A stretch of 64,000 bases of DNA from an uncultured Acetatifactor sp. GTDB taxonomy: Bacteria > Bacillota > Clostridia > Lachnospirales > Lachnospiraceae. The DNA lies in contig CAKSAN010000004.1 of NCBI GenBank assembly GCA_934436435.1, positions 62,001-126,000 of the forward strand, read 5' to 3'. The translations under genes were made by a program, and so were the position numbers. Shown piece after piece: positions 9,315 through 17,049 of this stretch. The number at the start of each line of letters is the position of its first letter. The stretch's first letter is position 1. The notes under the pieces are model-generated. The model was not told the origin of the DNA, searched no databases, and was given only the letters and a program-made list of their open reading frames with translations.

Positions 9315-9789
9315 AGCGGGCGCAGAGACCGATGAACAAACCGGTCACAAGACCGCTGAGAAGCAAAAACGGCAGATAGACAAGCACGGCAGGAACAGAA
9401 GTCAGCAGAAACGCGACCCCAATCTGCCCCAGATTGTGAAAAATAGCACCGGTCATGCTTGCGAGGAACAGGTAATGCCCGCGCAACAGACGCTTCACAA
9501 GCACCATGGCGAGCAGACATAAGATGCCACCGGACAGGCTGTACAGAAGACTGATGGCCTGACCGAAGAACATGGTGGCCAGCAGGATCCGCACCAGAAG
9601 CACGAAAAAGGCATCTTTTGCGGAATATTTCCATAGAACAACAAGTGTTATTATATTGGCAAGCCCCAGTTTGATACCCGGGATCGGGACAATGGGGGGC
9701 AGAGCACTTTCCACGGCATAAAGGGCCAGCGCAATGGCCGCCAGCAGGGAAAGTGTCGTCAGTTTTCTGGTAGTTACAGGTGGTTTCAT
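9292..9789 (-). CDS. Gx transporter family membrane protein
   Basis: The protein has 165 residues and five or six hydrophobic helices. The sequence KLTTLSLLAAIALALYAVESALPP, then PGIKLGLANIITLVVL, matches PF07456, which is annotated as 'heptaprenyl diphosphate synthase component I' or Gx transporter. The substrate is unproven; resemblance to the membrane S-components of ECF importers suggests a vitamin or small cofactor. It lies 25 nt downstream of the NusG-domain-II gene on the same strand. A flavin transferase is encoded divergently, so flavin export or supply is plausible. The gene's end overlaps folB-folK by 23 bases. Confidence 0.75.
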   Translation of the reverse strand: MKPPVTTRKLTTLSLLAAIALALYAVESALPPIVPIPGIKLGLANIITLVVLWKYSAKDAFFVLLVRILLATMFFGQAISLLYSLSGGILCLLAMVLVKRLLRGHYLFLASMTGAIFHNLGQIGVAFLLTSVPAVLVYLPFLLLSGLVTGLFIGLCARFTLRFLP

Positions 9790-9814
9790 AAAAATCTCCG
9801 TGTTTTTAAAGGTA

Positions 9815-10243
9815 TCAATAGGTCACGCCGTCCGGAACCGGTGCAGTGTCATCCGGAACGTAAGCCTCTTCTCTGACCCGGATCACCAGCCGGTTGGGCA
9901 GACAGGTGATGGGGAGCAGGGAGGTGCTGATAAATCCCTGATGCACGCAGATCTGATCGGGACAGGATGCGGAGACGATGGCGATGCTGCCCGGACGGAC
10001 ACAGACGGTATTTGTGGCACCGGCATCCCCGGAGACCTCAAAGGTATATTCACCGATCACCGTGTCCAGACGGATGGTCTGCAATAATTCACCGTTCTGA
10101 TAGAGATCGGCATAGAGGGCCTGACTGTCTTCTACGGAACTGTGAGAGACTACATAGATCCGGATCCCGCAAAGGACAGCTATTACAAGCAGAACTGCTG
10201 TAAGGAGAACTGCTTTTTTTCGCTCATTCATGGAAGCATTCAT
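9815..10243 (-). CDS. NusG-domain-II extracytoplasmic protein
   Basis: The protein has 142 residues: one N-terminal membrane anchor (about 11-31) and then an exported beta domain. CPDQICVHQGFI and ITCLPNRLVIRV are the core of the NusG domain II family (PF07009). That family is named after an insert in some NusG proteins but occurs as a standalone membrane-anchored form next to ApbE and Gx genes. The two Cys residues in SCPDQIC are conserved and may be redox-active or metal-binding. It is the first gene of a two-gene minus-strand unit, with AAGGAG upstream of the ATG. The molecular function is unknown. Confidence 0.75.
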   Translation of the reverse strand: MNASMNERKKAVLLTAVLLVIAVLCGIRIYVVSHSSVEDSQALYADLYQNGELLQTIRLDTVIGEYTFEVSGDAGATNTVCVRPGSIAIVSASCPDQICVHQGFISTSLLPITCLPNRLVIRVREEAYVPDDTAPVPDGVTY

Positions 10244-10297
10244 AGGGATAAGTAACTCCTTTCTGATGTGAACAGTATAGCAAAAGGAATGAAAAAA

Positions 10298-11389
10298 ATG
10301 AAGAAGTATTTGAAAATGGCCCGGATGGTGCGGAGGGTAACGCTTCTGGCAGTGATCCCGATGCTTTTTCTGGGAGGCTGCGGACAGAGAACGGAATGCG
10401 AAAAAAGCATAGATACCGCCATGGGCACCGTGATCTCCCAGACGGTTTATCTTACCAGAAATTCCATAACTGCAACGAACAGTGAAACAAATAAGAAAAT
10501 AACGGATGTTGTTTTACAAAAGCTAAATGATCTGGAACAAAAAGAGCTTTCCTGGAGACTGGAAAGCGCGGAAGTGGCGCAGATCAATGCAGCCGCCGGA
10601 GAAGGACAGACCCCCGTATCCCCTGCCATGGCGGGCTGGCTGGAAAGGTGCCGGCAGATTTCGGAGGAGAGTGCCGGGGCCTTTGATGTCAGCATCGGCC
10701 GCCTCAGCCGTCTGTGGGACATTGATACCTGGGCGGCGGCTGAGGATCCCGGGGATTATGAACTGCCGGGGCAGGAGGAGATCGCGCAGGCTCTTGCCAC
10801 CGCAGGCTGGCAGAAGATTTTGCTGGGACAACAGGCGGACGGGGATTCGGTGAGTATTCCCGTAGAAATGCAGTTAGATCTGGGAGCCGTGGGAAAAGGT
10901 GTGGCACTGGATGAGATCCGTGGAATTCTGGAAGAACATCAGGAGGTAAGCGGCGCCGTGATTTCTGTGGGAGGCAGTATCCTGACTTACGGAAGCAAGC
11001 CTGAGGGTGGAGCCTGGCAGATCGCAGTGACAGATCCTCTGGATCCTTCAGAAAGTGCGGGAGTGCTGACGCTGGACGGAGGGTATTGTGTGTCCACATC
11101 GGGAGATTATGAACGTTATGTGGAAGTGGATGGTGTCAGGTATCATCATATACTGGATCCCCGGACCGGGTCCCCGGCCCGCAGTGACGTGGCAGGAGTT
11201 ACCATCGTGACAAAGGACGGTTTCCTGAGTGATGCCTTGTCTACAGCCTGTTTTGTTCTGGGGCAGCAGGAGGGGAAAAAACTTCTGGAAAAGTACGATG
11301 CCGAGGGATTGTTTATCGATCATGCGGGAACGATTACCATGACAGAGGATATGCAGCAATATTTTCATTTGTCGAATTCATATAAATAG
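10298..11389 (+). CDS. apbE: FAD:protein FMN transferase lipoprotein (ApbE)
   Basis: From the ATG at 10298 (AAAGGA 9 nt upstream; ATG 10289 and GTG 10268 are poorer) the protein has 363 residues. A basic start plus hydrophobic stretch ends in the lipobox LGGC (Cys about 28), so it is lipid-anchored on the outer face. ApbE motifs in order are DTAMGTVISQTVY, LGAVGKGVALDEI, GAVISVGGSILTYG, CVSTSGDYERY and HHILDPRTGSPA. The enzyme transfers FMN from FAD to Thr/Ser of extracytoplasmic redox proteins such as Rnf/Nqr subunits or FMN-binding-domain proteins. No substrate protein is encoded in this window. It is divergent from the NusG-II/Gx pair. Confidence 0.92.
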   Translation: MKKYLKMARMVRRVTLLAVIPMLFLGGCGQRTECEKSIDTAMGTVISQTVYLTRNSITATNSETNKKITDVVLQKLNDLEQKELSWRLESAEVAQINAAAGEGQTPVSPAMAGWLERCRQISEESAGAFDVSIGRLSRLWDIDTWAAAEDPGDYELPGQEEIAQALATAGWQKILLGQQADGDSVSIPVEMQLDLGAVGKGVALDEIRGILEEHQEVSGAVISVGGSILTYGSKPEGGAWQIAVTDPLDPSESAGVLTLDGGYCVSTSGDYERYVEVDGVRYHHILDPRTGSPARSDVAGVTIVTKDGFLSDALSTACFVLGQQEGKKLLEKYDAEGLFIDHAGTITMTEDMQQYFHLSNSYK

Positions 11390-11397
11390 TGTATAGT
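11369..11397 (+). promoter_or_regulatory. Sigma-A promoter for ArsR regulator
   Basis: TTGTCG, a 17-bp spacer and TATAGT lie within the end of apbE, about 60 nt before the regulator start. The region between (11398-11450) is where an operator would be expected. Confidence 0.5.
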
Positions 11398-11463
11398 AAA
11401 AGTAGTTTACCGCTAATACCCGGGGAATTTCCCGTAGGAAAAGTAAGATAGATGGAGAAAAAA

Positions 11464-11814
11464 ATGGAAGAGAAGAATAGTTATCTTTCCGCAGATCCGG
11501 AAACCATAAAGCAGATCGATGAGAAGATGCCGCCGGAGGAGGAATTGCAGGATCTGGCAGAATTTTTTAAGGTGTTCGGAGATGCCACAAGGTTGAAGAT
11601 CTTGTCGGTGCTGTTATGCTCCGAGATGTGCGTGTACGACATTGCCACGTTGCTTGGCATGTCCCAGTCCGCTATTTCCCACCAGCTGCGGGTACTGAAG
11701 CAGATGGATCTGGTGAAGAACCGCAGAGACGGCAAGACCATTTTCTACGCGCTGGCGGATGACCATATTATCACCATTTTAAATCAGGGTCTGAACCATA
11801 TTGAGGAAGGCTGA
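11464..11814 (+). CDS. ArsR/SmtB-family metal-responsive repressor
   Basis: From the ATG at 11464 (GGAG 6 nt upstream; the ATG at 11452 is an alternative) the protein has 116 residues. The winged-helix core is clear: LAEFFKVFGDATRLKIL, then the recognition helix MSQSAISHQLRVLKQMDLV and the wing RRDGKTIFYALAD. The last helix reads D-x-H-x10-H-x2-E (DHII...NHIEE), which is the alpha-5 dimer-interface metal site of zinc/cobalt sensors such as SmtB and CzrA. The CVCD-type alpha-3N arsenic/lead/cadmium site is absent. The protein therefore probably derepresses a zinc or cobalt gene. No efflux gene adjoins it; the ZIP and CobW genes at 57.8-62 kb are possible distant targets. Confidence 0.88.
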   Translation: MEEKNSYLSADPETIKQIDEKMPPEEELQDLAEFFKVFGDATRLKILSVLLCSEMCVYDIATLLGMSQSAISHQLRVLKQMDLVKNRRDGKTIFYALADDHIITILNQGLNHIEEG

Positions 11815-11827
11815 AAACATAAAATAA

Positions 11828-11862
11828 GAGCCGCAGGCGAAATGTCTGCGGCTCCTGTTGGC
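11828..11862. terminator. Bidirectional terminator hairpin
   Basis: GAGCCGCAG and CTGCGGCTC form a perfect 9-bp stem between two convergent genes. Read on the minus strand, it is followed by a T-rich run (TTATTTTATGTTTTC), so it mainly serves the DUF5050 gene. The plus-strand tail is weaker. Confidence 0.7.
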
Positions 11863-11867
11863 TGTAA

Positions 11868-12893
11868 TCATTTCTCCAGGGCATCCAGTGCTGCCTGTCT
11901 GGCACCCTCAAAGCTGCTGTAACTCTGGCTGCCCAGGGGAGAGTGATACCAGGAAGAGTCATCCCCGAACATCTGGAAGTAGACATACTGGGATGTCATA
12001 TTGATGGCAGTATAATTGCCCTCGGCGATGACCCAGGAATCGCTTCCGTCATCCCGCATACATTTCAGACAGGCGTTCTCGCCGTTCACCTGATAATACA
12101 CGTAGCCGTAACCCACATTGAAGCAGTCGATCCGTTCACTGGTCAGGACTTCGATTTCATTCCGGGACAGGGAGTAGCGGCATAGTCTGTAATCATTTTC
12201 TACATCCATATAGTAGATATAATCCCCTTGTACGATGGGATACCACAGATTACCGTTCCATAGGGTGGAGATCCCGTCCGTTGCGGTATCCAGAGCATAG
12301 AGATAATGATTGTCCTGCGTTCCGTTGTAGTAAATGATACCGTTTACGGCACAGGCGGGATTGATTTCGTAGTTGGCAAGTTCCGTCCGGTCGGATTTAT
12401 CGATCCGCATACGGTAAAACAGAGGTCCGTTATCATCCACGGTCATGATATAAAGCCGGCTTCCCACCAGTTGGGCCACGGAGATGGGATCTCTGGTGAG
12501 CCCTATGACGTCACTGCCGTTTAAGCGGCAGCGGTTGAAGGAACGCGCCGTCCGCAGAGCGCCGATCCCGGCGTCACCGGACACTCCCGTCTGATAATAG
12601 TAGAGGTATTTTCCTCCCGCCAGAATATTTTTCACAGAAGCATTGCCTGTTTTTTGAATGTTCTGCTCCCAGGGATCCATGGAATACAGGGTATTGCTGT
12701 CATAGACATTTGCAAAATACACTTTTCCGTCGTACTCACAGAAGTAACCGGAATTGTTCAGGTTCCCGGCGGTGTTGCCCACGGTCTCCGGGGGATTGTC
12801 CGGGATCCGGTCCCCAACAATGGCAAATGTACCGATGACGATCAGAAACAGAATAAAAGGTATCAGAATCAGCAGTGCTTTTTTATTTTTCAT
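11868..12893 (-). CDS. DUF5050 beta-propeller-like membrane-anchored protein
   Basis: The protein has 341 residues with an N-terminal membrane anchor (about 5-27), after which the rest lies outside the cell. Repeating units of about 45 residues carry the pattern 'G.YIYY.....LYR....G' (GKVYFANVYDSNTLYSMD, GKYLYYYQT, GIIYYNGTQDNHYLYALD, GDYIYYMDVENDYRLCRY). These are the beta-propeller-like repeats of the DUF5050 family. No catalytic residues stand out. Such proteins are probably surface binding or scaffold modules. The gene is monocistronic, and its promoter region shares the gap with pheA, transcribed the other way. Confidence 0.7.
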   Translation of the reverse strand: MKNKKALLILIPFILFLIVIGTFAIVGDRIPDNPPETVGNTAGNLNNSGYFCEYDGKVYFANVYDSNTLYSMDPWEQNIQKTGNASVKNILAGGKYLYYYQTGVSGDAGIGALRTARSFNRCRLNGSDVIGLTRDPISVAQLVGSRLYIMTVDDNGPLFYRMRIDKSDRTELANYEINPACAVNGIIYYNGTQDNHYLYALDTATDGISTLWNGNLWYPIVQGDYIYYMDVENDYRLCRYSLSRNEIEVLTSERIDCFNVGYGYVYYQVNGENACLKCMRDDGSDSWVIAEGNYTAINMTSQYVYFQMFGDDSSWYHSPLGSQSYSSFEGARQAALDALEK

Positions 12894-12984
12894 AAGTCAA
12901 CCTTCTTTATATGTAAAGTTTATGTAATATCTAATATTATACCTTGCTTCTTGCTTGCGAACAAGGTGAAATTGAGATAGAATA

Positions 12985-13019
12985 TAACTATTCAGAGCCA
13001 ATGGGGTTCTGAATAGTTA
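12985..13019. repeat. Short palindromic element, copy 1 (pheA leader)
   Basis: A 12-bp perfect inverted repeat, TAACTATTCAGA/TCTGAATAGTTA, encloses 11 bp. The right arm plus its flank (AATGGGGTTCTGAATAGTT) is identical over 19 bp to the right end of the 155-bp element at 56281-56435. It lies just upstream of the pheA ribosome site and would form a hairpin in the leader RNA. Confidence 0.7.
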
Positions 13020-13041
13020 CAGGGATTATAAGGAGAACAGC

Positions 13042-14166
13042 ATGGATTTATCACAGTTAAGACAACAGATCGACACCATTGACCGACAGATCGTGGAGCT
13101 CTATGAGAAGCGTATGGATGTCAGCAAACAGGTGGCGGAATATAAGATAGAGACCGGGAAAAAGGTATTTGACAAACAGAGAGAGCAGGAGAAGATCGCC
13201 GGGGTCAAGGCACTGACCCACAATGATTTCAACAGCCACGGCGTGGAGGAACTGTTTGAACAGATCATGTCCATGAGCAGAAAGCTCCAGTACCAGCTGC
13301 TGGCAGCCCACGGCAGTGTCGGCAGACTGCCCTTTATCGGTGTGGACGAACTGGAGACCGAATGCGCCAGAGTAGTCTATCAGGGCGCGGAAGGTTCCTA
13401 TTCCCAGGCAGCCATGCGGAAATTTTTTGGCGACAATGTCAATGCCTTCCATGTGGAATCCTTTCGGGATGCCATGAGCGCCATTGATGAAGGCAGCGCG
13501 GATTTTGCCGTGCTTCCCATTGAAAATTCCACGGCAGGCATCGTCAACGAGATCTACGACCTGTTGGTGGAATTCGAAAACTATATCGTGGGAGAGCAAG
13601 TGATCCCCATTGAACACTGCCTGTTAGCCCTGCCCGGCACGAAGATGGAAGAGATCAAAAGAGTCTATTCCCATCCCCAGTCCCTGATGCAGAGTGCCAG
13701 ATACCTCTCCGAGCATGACTGGCAGCAGATCAGCATGCAGAACAACGCTTTCGCGGCACTGAAGGTGGCAAAGGACAAGGATCAGACCCAGGCGGCCATC
13801 GCCAGCGAATATGCGGGCCAGACTTACGGACTGGAGATTCTGGAAAAAGGGATCAACGATTCCGACAGCAACTCCACCCGTTTTATCATTGTGACGAACC
13901 AGAAGATCTTCCGCAAAAATGCCAACAAGATCAGTCTGTGTCTGGAGATCCCCCATGAGAGCGGATCCCTGTACCATATTTTGTCCCATTTTATCTACAA
14001 TAATCTGAACATGACCAAGATCGAGAGCCGCCCGATCCCCGACAGGAACTGGGAGTACCGTTTCTTCATTGATTTCGAGGGCAATCTTGCGGACAGCGCG
14101 GTGAAAAACGCACTGCGGGGACTCAGAGAAGAAGCCCGCAGCATGAAGATCCTGGGCAATTACTAA
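13042..14166 (+). CDS. pheA: Bifunctional chorismate mutase / prephenate dehydratase
   Basis: The protein has 374 residues in three parts. An AroQ-type chorismate mutase (about 1-85) begins LRQQIDTIDRQIVELYEKRM with the catalytic Arg/Lys pattern (KRMDVSKQVAEYK). The prephenate dehydratase (about 105-285) shows VYQGAEGSYSQAA, FAVLPIENSTAGIV and the catalytic NDSDSNSTRFIIV. An ACT regulatory domain (about 300-370) contains the Phe-binding ESRPIP motif. It makes phenylpyruvate from chorismate for phenylalanine synthesis and is expected to be feedback-inhibited by Phe. AAGGAG lies 7 nt before the ATG. The palindrome at 12985-13019 sits in its leader. Confidence 0.96.
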   Translation: MDLSQLRQQIDTIDRQIVELYEKRMDVSKQVAEYKIETGKKVFDKQREQEKIAGVKALTHNDFNSHGVEELFEQIMSMSRKLQYQLLAAHGSVGRLPFIGVDELETECARVVYQGAEGSYSQAAMRKFFGDNVNAFHVESFRDAMSAIDEGSADFAVLPIENSTAGIVNEIYDLLVEFENYIVGEQVIPIEHCLLALPGTKMEEIKRVYSHPQSLMQSARYLSEHDWQQISMQNNAFAALKVAKDKDQTQAAIASEYAGQTYGLEILEKGINDSDSNSTRFIIVTNQKIFRKNANKISLCLEIPHESGSLYHILSHFIYNNLNMTKIESRPIPDRNWEYRFFIDFEGNLADSAVKNALRGLREEARSMKILGNY

Positions 14167-14185
14167 AAACAAGAAGGTTAGACAT

Positions 14186-15472
14186 ATGAGAGAAAAAGAA
14201 CTGATCGTATACCGTGATTTCGAGGACGGGGAACTGCTGTATGACATGGCATTTCTCATGTCCCATTACGATGACGAATACTACAATACGGAAGATATGG
14301 CAGCACTGTTTTACGAGTGTATCCATGATCTGATCGATCTGGCAGGTAATTATGGCTTCCACGGGAATCTGTGGCACTGCTATCTGGCCAATCTTCTGGT
14401 GAACAACGAGAACAGCTACAGCTGCGGCTGCGAGATCCGCGGAGAGATCGCCGGTTCCATCAATGAGGCGGCATTGCATGACATCCGCATTTTCAAGGAA
14501 TTCTATGATTTTGATTTCGCCCCCATGATGGAGCAGCTTCACGTGCCGGAATTTTCCATTATTGAAAATTATGCCAGCAGCATGCAGGAGAGCAAGGTCT
14601 ATAACAAGCGGATCTGCGCCCGTATCTGTGAACTGGCGGAGAAATTCTGCGCCGACGGCACTCCGGAGGAGATGAAGGCCACACTGACCCAGTTCTACAA
14701 GGAATACGGTGTGGGCAAATTCGGACTGCACAAATCCTTCCGCATCACCCACGACGAGGAGGGCGTACATATCGTTCCGATTTTAAATATTGCCCATGTG
14801 AAGCTGGATGATCTGGTGGGCTACGAGATCCCCAAGAAGAAGCTGGTGGACAACACCGAGGCTTTTGTAAACGGCAAAAAAGCCAACAACTGCCTGTTGT
14901 TCGGCGATGCGGGAACCGGTAAATCTTCCAGCATCAAGGCCATTGCCAACGAATATTATGACAGGGGACTGCGTATCATCGAGATCTACAAGCACCAGTT
15001 CCAGGATCTGAACACTGTGATCAGCCAGATCAAGAACCGTAATTACAAATTTATCATTTATATGGATGACTTAAGCTTCGAGGAGTTCGAAATCGAATAC
15101 AAATACTTAAAGGCTGTCATCGAGGGCGGTCTGGAAAAAAAGCCGGAAAACGTCCTGATCTATGCCACTTCCAACCGCCGTCACCTCATCCGCGAGAACT
15201 ACAGCGACAAGGAGGAGACCAGAGAGGATATGCACACCAGCGATACCGTACAGGAGAAGCTGTCATTGGTATACCGTTTCGGCGTGACTATTTATTTCGG
15301 TGCACCCAATAAGAAGGAATTCCAGAATATCGTGAAGACGCTGGCAGAGCGCTATCATGTGGAGATGCCGGAAGAGGAGCTTCTGCTGGAAGCCAACAAA
15401 TGGGAACTGTCCCACGGCGGACTGTCCGGAAGAAGCGCCCAGCAGTTCATTGATTATCTGTTAGGAAAGTGA
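14186..15472 (+). CDS. DUF815 family AAA ATPase
   Basis: The protein has 428 residues. The C-terminal half is a AAA-type ATPase of the DUF815 family (PF05673): the lead-in GYEIPKKKLVDNTEAFVNGKKANNCLLFG, Walker A GDAGTGKSS (about 240-248), Walker B FIIYMDDLSFEEFE (about 289-) and a sensor TSNRRHLI. The N-terminal 190 residues are acidic and helical and resemble nothing I can name. The family is widespread but its client is unknown. The stop overlaps the region just before ppx, so it is probably co-transcribed with the polyphosphate genes and may act on the same stress-related machinery. That role is inference. Confidence 0.8.
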   Translation: MREKELIVYRDFEDGELLYDMAFLMSHYDDEYYNTEDMAALFYECIHDLIDLAGNYGFHGNLWHCYLANLLVNNENSYSCGCEIRGEIAGSINEAALHDIRIFKEFYDFDFAPMMEQLHVPEFSIIENYASSMQESKVYNKRICARICELAEKFCADGTPEEMKATLTQFYKEYGVGKFGLHKSFRITHDEEGVHIVPILNIAHVKLDDLVGYEIPKKKLVDNTEAFVNGKKANNCLLFGDAGTGKSSSIKAIANEYYDRGLRIIEIYKHQFQDLNTVISQIKNRNYKFIIYMDDLSFEEFEIEYKYLKAVIEGGLEKKPENVLIYATSNRRHLIRENYSDKEETREDMHTSDTVQEKLSLVYRFGVTIYFGAPNKKEFQNIVKTLAERYHVEMPEEELLLEANKWELSHGGLSGRSAQQFIDYLLGK

Positions 15473-15480
15473 GGAACCCT

Positions 15481-17031
15481 ATGAGTGTGAAAACTTTTGC
15501 TGCCATTGATGTGGGCAGCTTCGAACTCACCATGAAAATATTTGATCTCTCCGGGAAAAATACCATGCGGGAGATCGACTGCATAAGGCAGCGGATCGAC
15601 CTCGGATCGGACACCTATGCCCACGGGAAGATCAGCAATGAGAAAATGGATGACCTGTGCCATACCCTGAAGGAATTCGCACAGATCATGGAATCTTACA
15701 AGGTGACCGCCTACAAGGCCTATGGAACCAGTGCGGTGCGGGAGACGGAAAATACCCTGATTCTTCAGGATCAGATCGAACAGCGCACCGGTATCCGGGT
15801 GGAGACCTTAAGCAACTCCGAACAGCGCTTTCTGGATTACAAGTCCATTGCCTCCAGGGGGGAGACCTTCCGCAGAATTATTGAGGAAAAGACGGCGATC
15901 TTAGACATCGGCGGCGGAAGTATCCAGCTTTCCCTGTTTGACAAGGATACTCTGGTATCCACGCAGAACCTGAGACTGGGGGTGCTGCGTCTGCAGGAGC
16001 TGCTGAATCATCTGAACGCGGGCAGTGCCCAGATGGAGCGTCTGGTGGATGAACTGGCCACAGCTCAGCTGGACGATTATAAGAAGTTGTACCTCAAGGA
16101 TCGTGAGATCAAAAACATTATTATCGTGGACGATTACCTGTCTCCCTGGGCGGTGCGAAAGGCTTATGAACGGGGAGAGGCGAATGCCGTAGTGGATCGC
16201 AAGGCATTTTCCCAGCTGATGGAAGCCCTTCGTACCAACGGCATCACGGAACTGGCAAAGCGGATGGATATTGCGGAGGAGAAGGTTCCGTTAGTGTACA
16301 TCAGTGCCATCCTTACCAGACGGATTGCGGAACTGATGGGTGCGGAGCTGATCTGGGCGCCGGGAGTGACGCTCTGTGACGGTATCGCCTACGAGTATGC
16401 GGAGCAGAATAAAATGCTCCGGGGAGAGCATGATTTTGCGGAGGACATCATCGCCTGCGCACTGAATATCAGCAAGCGTTACAACGGCAGCAGCAAGAGA
16501 GCGGATACGCTGGAACGTATTACAATGACGATCTTCGACAGCATGAAAAAAGTACACGGCATGGGACAGAGAGAACGCCTGTATCTGCGGCTGGCAGCCA
16601 TTTTGCATGACTGCGGAAAATACATCAGCATGATCAACATCGGCGAGGCTTCCTATGACATTATCATGGCAACGGAAATGATCGGACTGTCCCATATGGA
16701 GCGGGAGATCGTGGCCAATGTGGTACGGTTTAACCACAGCAATTTCGTCTATTACGGGCAGGCGCAGGAGCGGCCGTTGGGGTTGGATAAGGAAAGCTAC
16801 TTAACGGTTGCCAAGCTGACCGCCATCCTGCGACTGGCCAACAGCCTGGACCGCAGTCATAAGCAGAAAATGAAGGGTGTAAAAGCCGCGCTACAGGACA
16901 ATGAACTGATCCTGAAGGTGGACACCCAGGAAGATATTACGCTGGAAAAAGGATTTTTCCAGACCAGCACGGAATTTTTCAAGGAAGTATACAGCATTAC
17001 CCCGGTGATTCGGCAGAAAAAGAAATTTTAA
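15481..17031 (+). CDS. ppx: Ppx/GppA exopolyphosphatase with HD domain
   Basis: From the ATG at 15481 (GAGGA 5 nt upstream; the GTG at 15469 overlaps the previous stop) the protein has 516 residues. The actin-like N-terminal half shows AAIDVGSFELTMKIFDL, YGTSAVRETEN, LSNSEQRFLDY and the phosphate-binding AILDIGGGSIQLS. The C-terminal half is an HD domain, AAILHDCGKYISM (about 372-384), with a following His in RFNHSNF. These enzymes hydrolyse inorganic polyphosphate or pppGpp. It is followed 18 nt later by polyphosphate kinase, so the pair makes and breaks polyphosphate. Which phosphate substrate it prefers cannot be read from the sequence. Confidence 0.9.
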   Translation: MSVKTFAAIDVGSFELTMKIFDLSGKNTMREIDCIRQRIDLGSDTYAHGKISNEKMDDLCHTLKEFAQIMESYKVTAYKAYGTSAVRETENTLILQDQIEQRTGIRVETLSNSEQRFLDYKSIASRGETFRRIIEEKTAILDIGGGSIQLSLFDKDTLVSTQNLRLGVLRLQELLNHLNAGSAQMERLVDELATAQLDDYKKLYLKDREIKNIIIVDDYLSPWAVRKAYERGEANAVVDRKAFSQLMEALRTNGITELAKRMDIAEEKVPLVYISAILTRRIAELMGAELIWAPGVTLCDGIAYEYAEQNKMLRGEHDFAEDIIACALNISKRYNGSSKRADTLERITMTIFDSMKKVHGMGQRERLYLRLAAILHDCGKYISMINIGEASYDIIMATEMIGLSHMEREIVANVVRFNHSNFVYYGQAQERPLGLDKESYLTVAKLTAILRLANSLDRSHKQKMKGVKAALQDNELILKVDTQEDITLEKGFFQTSTEFFKEVYSITPVIRQKKKF

Positions 17032-17049
17032 GGGAGGCAGCAGGGCAAG

